From the NCBI GenBank assembly GCA_003242685.1, contig QGVD01000046.1, positions 1-30,419 of the forward strand: a stretch of 30,419 bases of DNA. Direction: 5' to 3'. Shown here one piece after another: positions 24,994 through 30,419 of this stretch. Under the pieces are notes generated by a model, which had not been told where the DNA came from, made no database searches, and worked only from the letters and a program-made list of their open reading frames with translations. Position 1 is the first letter of the stretch. Every line of letters begins with the position of its first letter. The DNA comes from Pseudomonadota bacterium. Its GTDB lineage: Bacteria; Pseudomonadota; Gammaproteobacteria; Steroidobacterales; Steroidobacteraceae. The translations under genes were made by a program, and so were the position numbers.

Positions 24994-25042
24994 GGTTCCG
25001 ACGAACGGAACCGGTCCCGGACGCGGGAACGCCCGGGACCGG
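24994..25042 (-). terminator. Two tandem hairpins after the peptide precursor gene
   Basis: Reading leftwards from the precursor stop (25060), CCGGTCCCGG and CCGGGACCGG (25011-25020, 25033-25042) form a 10-bp stem; then GGTTCCG and CGGAACC (24994-25000, 25006-25012) form a second one. No T tract follows. This could terminate, attenuate or stabilise the short precursor mRNA. The rest of the 213-bp gap to the kinase start shows only the kinase ribosome-binding site. Confidence 0.5.
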
Positions 25043-25059
25043 GATCGGCGTCCGCCCGA

Positions 25060-25206
25060 TCAGTTCTCGTTCTCGATTTCGCAGCCGATGCACGCGCAGC
25101 AGCAGCAGCAACAGCAGCAGCTGCCGCCGTTCGCGTCGTCGAGCACCGACAGGTCCTCGAGGTCGTTCTCGCTCGATCTGACGATGTCCAGGTCTTCCAT
25201 CGACAT
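25060..25206 (-). CDS. Poly-cysteine TOMM/LAP-type RiPP precursor peptide
   Basis: 48 residues from the ATG at 25206, which is preceded by GGAGAG with ideal spacing. A longer frame to 25329 exists but is Arg/Pro-rich and passes through the ribosome-binding site. Residues 1-26 form an acidic leader (MSMEDLDIVRSSENDLEDLS, then VLDDAN). Gly27-Gly28 resembles a double-glycine processing site. The core is Ser29, Cys30-Cys37 (eight in a row), Ala, Cys39, Ile, Gly, Cys42, then EIENEN. The cysteines would be substrates for YcaO-type cyclisation to thiazolines and SagB-type oxidation to thiazoles. The maturation genes start on the opposite strand 216 bp away. No homologous precursor is recalled with confidence; whether every cysteine is modified cannot be seen. 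A metal-binding peptide is the main alternative, made less likely by the neighbours. Confidence 0.82.
   Translation of the reverse strand: MSMEDLDIVRSSENDLEDLSVLDDANGGSCCCCCCCCACIGCEIENEN
25096..25119 (-). repeat. TGC/TGT trinucleotide tract encoding eight cysteines
   Basis: Eight cysteine codons in a row in the precursor core, seven TGC and one TGT (third position). Such a triplet tract can gain or lose units by slippage without changing frame, which would alter the number of cysteines. Confidence 0.85.
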
Positions 25207-25422
25207 GAGTCTCTCCTTCCCTGGGTTGACTTGAAGTGGATGGGCTCCGGGTGGGCGACCGCGCCTGCCCGGGCGCGCACGATCGCCCTCCGGCGCGGAA
25301 AGACTCGCTCCGCACGCCATGCCGGGCAATCACGCAATCCTGGCGCTTCTGGCCAGATTCTCGTGCTGTGCGCCGCCGGCGCCGCACCTACTCTCTGCTT
25401 CCGCGAGAGCAAGGAAGGTCTC
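25207..25422. promoter_or_regulatory. Divergent control region of the peptide cluster
   Basis: 216 bp separate the precursor start (minus) from the SagB-type start (plus). A dyad AATC-C-TGGC / GCCA-GATT (25336-25344 and 25352-25359) is a candidate operator. A second near-perfect 20-bp dyad (25368-25387, nine of ten pairs) is nearer the plus-strand operon. Ribosome-binding sites lie at both ends. No confident -35/-10 pair or sigma-54 site was found. Confidence 0.4.
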
Positions 25423-26277
25423 ATGAATCCCAGGAAGATCTCGCTCGACGGAAGTACCACAGTCGCAGAAGCGCGCGCGTCGGCACCGCTCCTCGAGCTC
25501 TTTCACGAGAACACCAAGTACACGCGCAGCCGCTACCCGGCACAGGCGCTCACCATCGCGCGGGAGCTCACTTCGCGTGCCGCAATCGAAGCGCTGAGCC
25601 GCAATTTCAAGGTGTACCGCTTCGTGGAGCGTCGGGCGCTCGGGCCACCCGCGGAGCCCGCCATGCCGCTCGGTGCGGCACTGCGTGCGCGGGTGAGCAC
25701 CCGGGAATTCACCGGCGCGCCTCTGTCGCTTGCCGATCTCGCTTCGGTGCTCGTTCCCGCGCTCGCCTGCAACCGGCGGGCAGCCGTGCGCCATCTGCCT
25801 TCCGTAGAGCTGCGGTTCCGGAGCTATCCGTCCGCGGGGGGAGAGTTTCCGGTCGAGGTCTATCCCATCCTCCTGCGCGTGGCGGAAGTTCCGCCATGCG
25901 TCACTCACTTCGATCCGCGCGGCGGCGCTCTGGATGTGCTCCAGCCGCTGGATTCCGCTGCACTCGAGCAAGCGCTCATCGCGGACAGCGGAATCTCGAG
26001 GGCAGCCGCGGCGCTGCTCGTGTTCACGGCGGTGTTCGAGCGCTCGTCGGTCAAGTACGGGGACCGCGCCTATCGCCTGGCGCTGCTCGAAGCAGGTCAT
26101 GCTGCGCAGAACGTATGTCTCACTGCCGCGGCAGCGGGCATCGCATCGCTCGCGTGGGGCGGCTTCTTCGACGACGCGCTCAATCGTCTGCTCGGCGTGG
26201 ACGGGCTCGTCGAGGCCGCCGTTCATGCGGTATTCCTCGGCCATGCGCGTGAGGCTGCGCGGGAGAAGCCGGCATGA
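25423..26277 (+). CDS. sagB: SagB-type azoline dehydrogenase
   Basis: 284 residues. This is an FMN-dependent nitroreductase-fold enzyme that oxidises thiazolines or oxazolines to aromatic azoles on a modified peptide. Family stretches: RVSTREFTG (90-98), SYPSAGGEFPVEVYP (about 134-148), and the C-terminal block KYGDRAYRLALLEAGHAAQN with GGFFDDALNRLLGVDG. An N-terminal ~60-residue region typical of the SagB group (FHENTKYTRSRYP) precedes the core. The ATG at 25423 follows AAGGAAGG. Its stop overlaps the next start (ATGA). It opens the plus-strand biosynthetic operon, divergent from the poly-cysteine precursor. Confidence 0.92.
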   Translation: MNPRKISLDGSTTVAEARASAPLLELFHENTKYTRSRYPAQALTIARELTSRAAIEALSRNFKVYRFVERRALGPPAEPAMPLGAALRARVSTREFTGAPLSLADLASVLVPALACNRRAAVRHLPSVELRFRSYPSAGGEFPVEVYPILLRVAEVPPCVTHFDPRGGALDVLQPLDSAALEQALIADSGISRAAAALLVFTAVFERSSVKYGDRAYRLALLEAGHAAQNVCLTAAAAGIASLAWGGFFDDALNRLLGVDGLVEAAVHAVFLGHAREAAREKPA

Positions 26278-27791
26278 GCGCGTCTTCGTCCGCATTACCC
26301 GCTGCAGCCGATGCATCGGCCATCGCCTCCGAGAGCCTGTCTGCGCAGATCGATGCCCTCTCGGGTGCGCTACGCGCCGATCCCTATCGGCCCGATCTGC
26401 TCATCGAGCGGCTGCTCCTGCACTGCGGCGCGGCCAGGAACGAGGCGGCGCGCGAGGACCTGCACGTGCTCGAGCGTCTGGGCGTTGCTCGCCGCATGCT
26501 GCCCGCACTCGGCGCCCTGCTGACGGGCGCGCTCCGCGTTCGCTGCTGTGCGGGCGTGTATCTGCTGTACGCGTCGCAGCTCGACATCGCGCACGTCGAG
26601 CTCACTGAACAGTGCGTGCAGGACGCGCTGTGCGAGGCCTGGCGGTTCTTCGGGGTCCCGGGTCCGAAGCTCGTGGTGGAGCTCACGGAACGCCTGCCGG
26701 GGCTGCACCACGCGGCGAGCGATGTCGCCGGCATCGGCTACATCAAGCTTTCGCCGCTTCGGTCGCTCCGCGAATACGAGGCCATCGTCGCTCACGAGCT
26801 CGCCCATCTGCACCTGCGCTCGGGGAACCGCTTTCTGGACGAAGGCATCGCCGTCTTCTTCCAGGCACGGCACGACCGCACGTCCATCTTCGTCGGTTCG
26901 CGTATAGACGGCGAAACGCTGCTCAGAACGCGAGGTCACGCCATCCCCGCGCTGCGGGCGATGCTCGCCTATGACGCGCGCAGCGATCTCTTCTTCGAGC
27001 GACTCGTGCCGGATGCCGCGCTGAGACCCTGCGTCTACGTCTCCGCGCACGCGCTCGTCGAGCATGCTCTCGACCGCCTGGGAATGGACGGTCTGCGCCG
27101 GCTGTGCGAGGCGCTGCAGTCGCGTGCGCCCTCTGCGCATCCGTCCGTCGTGGCGCATGCCCTGGGCGAGCCCATCGAGTCGCTCGACCGTCGGCTGCTG
27201 CGTGCCTCGAGCGGTCGGGGTTCGTCGGATGCTCTGCCAATGGATGAGCTCAGAGCGCTCACGCCGGCAAGCGTGTTCTGCACACCGCTGTCGGCCGAGG
27301 AGGCCGCGCGGCAGGTCGCAGGACTGCGTGCGGCGGTTACCGCAGTGTCGGATCCGGCGCACGAACCGCGCGGTCTCCTGGTGCGCGCGCTGGCACGGCG
27401 CGTCTTCGTCGGTGCGTCCGCATCGCCGTTCGCCGATCTCGCCGAGCTGCGTTCTCTGGTGCACGACCTCACGAGCATGCCCGGTCTGCCGGAAAGAGAG
27501 CGCGTGTGCCTCGAAGTCTGGCAGTCGCTCACCGAGGTCCACTCCGCCCCTTCGATGGCAGCGTGTATCTCGAGCTGGTCGCGGGCACTCGAGATCTGCC
27601 GACGGGCGCTCGCTCATCACGCGGACGATCCCGAGATCCTGTGCGCAGTGGCCGCGCTCCATGCTCAGGGGCCGGTCGCGTACGGGGCGGACCGCGCGTG
27701 TGCGCGTGCGTGCATGGAGAAGGCACGCCATGCGCCCGGGTGGTCGCGCTGGGTCGAAGCCTTCGAGCGCAGCCTGGAGGGCGTGTCGTGA
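26274..27791 (+). CDS. Putative HExxH...E metallopeptidase of the peptide cluster
   Basis: 505 residues, no signal peptide or membrane segment. Residues 171-196 read VAHELAHLHLRSGNRFLDEGIA: zinc ligands His174 and His178, catalytic Glu175 and, twelve residues on, Glu190 in an LDEGIA context. This matches the gluzincin pattern of the peptidase MA-like group. The N-terminal ~110 residues and the C-terminal ~200 are helical with possible TPR-like units; the C-terminus is cysteine-containing. Overlaps of 4 bp on both sides put it firmly in the operon. Removing the precursor leader is the obvious candidate role, but a modification-independent maturation or immunity function cannot be excluded. No protein of this kind is recalled as a standard TOMM component. 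Confidence 0.75.
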   Translation: MSASSSALPAAADASAIASESLSAQIDALSGALRADPYRPDLLIERLLLHCGAARNEAAREDLHVLERLGVARRMLPALGALLTGALRVRCCAGVYLLYASQLDIAHVELTEQCVQDALCEAWRFFGVPGPKLVVELTERLPGLHHAASDVAGIGYIKLSPLRSLREYEAIVAHELAHLHLRSGNRFLDEGIAVFFQARHDRTSIFVGSRIDGETLLRTRGHAIPALRAMLAYDARSDLFFERLVPDAALRPCVYVSAHALVEHALDRLGMDGLRRLCEALQSRAPSAHPSVVAHALGEPIESLDRRLLRASSGRGSSDALPMDELRALTPASVFCTPLSAEEAARQVAGLRAAVTAVSDPAHEPRGLLVRALARRVFVGASASPFADLAELRSLVHDLTSMPGLPERERVCLEVWQSLTEVHSAPSMAACISSWSRALEICRRALAHHADDPEILCAVAALHAQGPVAYGADRACARACMEKARHAPGWSRWVEAFERSLEGVS

Positions 27792-28543
27792 GCGCCGCGG
27801 GTTCCATGGCCGTCGAGCTGGTCGGCGTCTCGAAGCGTTTCGCCGATGCATGGGCGCTGCGCGATGTCGATATCCGCATCGCGCCGGGCGAAGTCGTCGC
27901 ACTGCTGGGCCCGAACGGTGCCGGTAAGAGCACCGCCATTGCGCTCATGACCGGGCTTCGTACACCTACCGCCGGCGCGGTGCGTGTATACGGTGACGAT
28001 CCGCGCAGCCAACGGGCGCGAAGCCGCATGGGTGTGATGCTGCAGCACGCAAACGTGCCGCAGAACCTGCGTGTGCGCGAGCTCGTCGAGCTCTTCCGGA
28101 GCTGTCACGCCGCGCCGGTCGGCACGCGCGCCCTGCTCGAACGCGCGGGCCTTCTGCACAGAGCCCGTAAGTCCGCAGGAACGCTGTCGTTCGGCGAGCG
28201 GCGGCGCCTGCTGTTCGCGCTGGCACTCGCGGGTGATCCCGAGATTCTCTTCCTCGACGAGCCGACCGCGGCTCTGGATGCCGCTTCGCGGGCAGCGCTT
28301 CTCGACACGCTGCGCGGGCTCGCCCGCGCGGGTCGCACCATCGTCCTGACGACTCACGATCTCACCGAAGCCGAAGGTATCGCTGGACGCGTGCTCGTGC
28401 TCGCGAACGGGCGGCTCGTGATGAATGGCACGCTCGAGGAGCTCAGGCTCACCTCCGACGTAACGCTGACGCGCAACCGCCACGGTGTGGAGGAGGCGCA
28501 CCGCGGACGGGTTGCCGCCTTTCGCAGGGAGCGGATGTCATGA
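27788..28543 (+). CDS. ABC exporter ATP-binding protein of the peptide cluster
   Basis: 251 residues from GTG at 27788 (GTGA overlap with the peptidase stop); an ATG at 27806 would give 245. Walker A GPNGAGKST is at 41-49, the Q-loop Gln at 86, signature LSFGE at 133-137 (the third glycine of LSGGQ replaced), Walker B LFLDEP at 154-159 and switch His190. The CcmA/NodI-like ABC-2 ATPase class fits. With the permease encoded next it should export the mature peptide and perhaps give self-protection. Confidence 0.92.
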   Translation: MSAAGSMAVELVGVSKRFADAWALRDVDIRIAPGEVVALLGPNGAGKSTAIALMTGLRTPTAGAVRVYGDDPRSQRARSRMGVMLQHANVPQNLRVRELVELFRSCHAAPVGTRALLERAGLLHRARKSAGTLSFGERRRLLFALALAGDPEILFLDEPTAALDAASRAALLDTLRGLARAGRTIVLTTHDLTEAEGIAGRVLVLANGRLVMNGTLEELRLTSDVTLTRNRHGVEEAHRGRVAAFRRERMS

Positions 28544-29298
28544 CCGTCAGAGCGCTCTGCTGGCTGATTCGCTGCGAGCTCCTGAAGCTCTGGCGTGCGC
28601 CCGCGTTCAGCGTACCGACACTGCTCTTTCCGGCGCTCTTCTACCTCATGTTCGGTCTGCCGCAGGCCGATCGTACGATCGGCAACGTGTCGGTGGGCGA
28701 CTACATCCTCGTCGCCTACTCGACATTCGCCGTGATGTCGGTGGGGCTGTTCGCCTTCGGTGTTTCCATCGCCGCGGAGCGTGCATCGGGCTGGGCGCGT
28801 CTGCTGCGACTGACGCCTCTGAGCCCGGCAGCGCATCTCGCGGCGCGCCTGGTGGTAGCTGCCGGCTTCGTCGCGGCGGCGCTCGTTCTCCTCTTTTCCG
28901 TCGCGGCAATCGGCACGAGGCGTGCCGACGTCTTCGAGCTGCTGCTGCATCTGCTGCCGCTGCTCCTCCCGGGTGTCGTGCCGTTCGCGGCGCTCGGCTT
29001 TGCGCTCGGCCATCTGTGCACACCCGGCGCGGCGACGGCGGTCGCCAATCTCCTGTTTCTGCCGCTGGCTTTCGCTTCGGGACTGTTCGTGCCGCTCGAG
29101 TACCTGCCTTCCGTCGTCCAGAGCCTCGCGCCGTGGCTGCCCTCTCATCATCTAGGTCTCCTCGGCTGGAGCCTCGTCGACCCGCTGCCGGCGGCGAGTC
29201 TGGCGAGGAGCCTCGGCATGCTGGTCGTGTTCACCGCAGGCTGCATGGCGTTCGCGTGGTGGGCGTGGCGCCGCGATGCGGCGGGCGAGGAGGCCTGA
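28540..29298 (+). CDS. ABC-2 type permease of the peptide cluster
   Basis: 252 residues with six hydrophobic segments (about 20-38, 55-75, 103-125, 133-155, 165-185, 225-243). The region SGLFVPLEYLPSVVQSLAPWLPSHHL is the ABC-2 permease signature after helix five. It is the membrane partner of the ATPase encoded just upstream (ATGA overlap). SagG/H/I exporters of streptolysin S clusters have the same class of components. Confidence 0.9.
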   Translation: MTVRALCWLIRCELLKLWRAPAFSVPTLLFPALFYLMFGLPQADRTIGNVSVGDYILVAYSTFAVMSVGLFAFGVSIAAERASGWARLLRLTPLSPAAHLAARLVVAAGFVAAALVLLFSVAAIGTRRADVFELLLHLLPLLLPGVVPFAALGFALGHLCTPGAATAVANLLFLPLAFASGLFVPLEYLPSVVQSLAPWLPSHHLGLLGWSLVDPLPAASLARSLGMLVVFTAGCMAFAWWAWRRDAAGEEA

Positions 29299-29311
29299 GC
29301 CCGGAAAGGAC

Positions 29312-30319
29312 ATGCGCGTGATTGAGGGATCCGCAAAAGTGAAGGCACCCGCGCAGCGTGCAGGTGCGTTCGAGTCTCTTCCGGCACGTCCGGCGGTCGA
29401 CCCGGTGGTACATGTCATCGAGCTCGACGACGGCCGGATACAGCTTCGCACACCGAGCGACCGACTCACGATCGGTCGGGAAGCGCCCATCGCGCGCGAT
29501 CTCCTTCAGGCCTGCGACGGCACGCGAAGCGCACATGGGGTGCTCGAGCTGCTCGAGAGCAGGGGACACGATCCGCGCACGGCGTGCGCTCTCCTGCAGC
29601 TCTTCACCGTCCGTCGCGTGCTGGTGGACGGTGCACCGGCGCGCTCAGAGGATCGCATCGTCGCCACGGCGCGCCATTTCGCTCGTTGCGTGCGCGACGA
29701 GCGGCTGGACGCACGGCAGGCGCCTCAGCTCCAGTCGGTGCGCGTCGTGGGAAGCGGCGCACTGGCGGCAGAGTGCCGGGAACTTCTTTCGGTACTCGGC
29801 ATTGCCGCGGCAGGTGAGACGCCCACGGGGCAAGCGGATGCCGTCGTCCTCGTCTGCCGCGACTGCGAGGATCATCGTGCCTTCCGCGAGCACAACCGTG
29901 CAGCTCTTGCGGCGCGCACGCCGATCCTGTTCGCCTGCCTCACCGATCTCCGCGTGCGCATCGGGCCATTCGTCGTGCCGGGAGACACGGCCTGTTACGA
30001 GTGCTTCTATCACCGTCTGCGCGCGAATCTCGATTTCCGGGACGAGTTCGACGCCTGCGTGGCTCAGGCCGCTGGCGCGGAGGGCAGCGCGCCAGTCAGA
30101 GCCCGCGTGCACGAGCGCATCGCCGCGGCGATCGCCTGCGCGCAGTGCGTGAGCTTTCTCGCGGGCGCTCTGCAGCACTGCGCCTTCGATGCGGTGATCG
30201 AGCTCGATCCGGTCACGATCGATCTTTCCATCGGCCGCGTGCTGAAGCTCCCGCGCTGTGAGGTCTGCGGCTTCAGGACCGATTCAGCACCGCCTCCTGC
30301 GGTCCGCGACTGGCTCTGA
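29312..30319 (+). CDS. TOMM leader-binding, E1-like cyclodehydratase partner
   Basis: 335 residues from the ATG at 29312, which follows GGAAAGGA. The N-terminal ~105 residues look like the winged-helix precursor-recognition part (VVHVIELDDGRIQLR, RDLLQACDGTRSAHGVLELL). A degenerate Rossmann-type region follows (VRVVGSGALAAECRELL; no full ATP-binding motif), then CYECFYHRLRAN (Cys228, Cys231) and LPRCEVCGF (Cys316, Cys319), the two CxxC pairs that bind structural zinc in ThiF/E1-like TOMM C proteins. These proteins bind the precursor leader and activate the YcaO cyclase. The gap from the permease stop is 13 bp and to the next start 11 bp. Confidence 0.88.
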   Translation: MRVIEGSAKVKAPAQRAGAFESLPARPAVDPVVHVIELDDGRIQLRTPSDRLTIGREAPIARDLLQACDGTRSAHGVLELLESRGHDPRTACALLQLFTVRRVLVDGAPARSEDRIVATARHFARCVRDERLDARQAPQLQSVRVVGSGALAAECRELLSVLGIAAAGETPTGQADAVVLVCRDCEDHRAFREHNRAALAARTPILFACLTDLRVRIGPFVVPGDTACYECFYHRLRANLDFRDEFDACVAQAAGAEGSAPVRARVHERIAAAIACAQCVSFLAGALQHCAFDAVIELDPVTIDLSIGRVLKLPRCEVCGFRTDSAPPPAVRDWL

Positions 30320-30330
30320 AGGAGCGGCAC

Positions 30331-30419
30331 GTGCTGTCGGAAGAGCTGCGGCGGGTGTGCACGCGCATGATCCCTCCCCGCCCCGCCACCTGGCGGCGGC
30401 GGGGTCCCGGCACGCGACA
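30331..30419 (+). CDS. Start of a further operon gene, probably the YcaO cyclodehydratase (partial)
   Basis: A GTG at 30331 is preceded by AAGGAG with good spacing and opens a frame to the window end (29 codons: VLSEELRRVCTRMIPPRPA and then an Arg/Gly-rich run). By position (after the leader-binding protein) and by the short LSEELRRVC..IPPR stretch, the missing YcaO protein is expected here. The visible part is too short to prove it. The last ~45 bases are a GC-rich inverted repeat and may be unreliable. Confidence 0.5.
   Translation, partial: MLSEELRRVCTRMIPPRPATWRRRGPGTR
30381..30404. repeat. GC-rich inverted repeat at the window end
   Basis: CCCCGCC (30381-30387) can pair with GGCGGGG (30398-30404), with GCCA/TGGC inside. 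It lies inside the partial gene and coincides with the sequence end, so it may be the reason assembly stopped. Confidence 0.4.

Noticed and set aside
24899..25234. Plus-strand frame with a polyglutamine run
   Set aside because: It is the antisense of the poly-cysteine codons; it has no ribosome-binding site and no family, whereas the minus-strand frame has both a site and a matching gene context.
25060..25329. Longer 89-residue version of the precursor
   Set aside because: The extra N-terminus is Arg/Pro/Gly-rich and would contain the strong ribosome-binding site that serves the start at 25206.

Overview
The window is GC-rich bacterial DNA from a Gram-negative, most likely a gammaproteobacterium. 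That placement is inferred from gene content: yadGH, ydbH/ydbL, yheT and cbpA/cbpM homologues, several lipoboxes, SPOR and bactofilin proteins, and a sigma-54-type promoter. No rRNA, tRNA, CRISPR array, insertion sequence or phage gene was recognised. Both ends look like contig edges. The left-edge kinase is cut off and appears frameshifted in its last codons. The right edge cuts a gene after about 30 codons.

Layout. 1-1829: PAS-PAS-GAF histidine kinase (minus, partial). 1997-3804: YadG/YadH-type ABC exporter. 3829-6696 (minus): YdbH-type AsmA-like envelope protein followed by a long lipoprotein form of YdbL. 6761-12114 (plus): DedA membrane protein, a membrane-anchored receiver-domain protein, a YheT-type hydrolase and a sugar-dehydrogenase/cytochrome c lipoprotein. 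12097-13230: bactofilin (minus), diverging from a SPOR lipoprotein (plus). 13231-13721: a non-coding stretch with a consensus sigma-54 promoter, a strong terminator about 145 bp later and two hairpins that both display ACUUCCCC in the loop, a likely small RNA. 13722-16528: an overlapping pair of M16 peptidases, one catalytic and one lacking the zinc motif. 16576-18145 (minus): a TPR protein and a LysR regulator. 18617-19943: CbpA co-chaperone and its CbpM-like modulator. 19948-22132 (minus): DUF924 protein, DUF457-type membrane hydrolase and an unknown protein. 22261-22704: a small lipoprotein. 22720-24846 (minus): a GAF-PAS hybrid histidine kinase.

The most interesting part is 25060-30419, a ribosomal peptide natural-product cluster of the thiazole/oxazole-modified (TOMM, linear azol(in)e-containing peptide) kind. 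A 48-residue precursor on the minus strand has an acidic leader, a Gly-Gly junction and a core with eight consecutive cysteines plus two more. Diverging from it is a tightly overlapping plus-strand operon: SagB-type azoline dehydrogenase, a putative HExxH...E metallopeptidase, an ABC ATPase, an ABC-2 permease and an E1-like leader-binding partner with two CxxC motifs. At the window end is the start of another gene, which by position should be the YcaO cyclodehydratase. Together these would bind the leader, cyclise cysteines to thiazolines, oxidise them to thiazoles, remove the leader and export the product. The function of each step is inferred from family membership.
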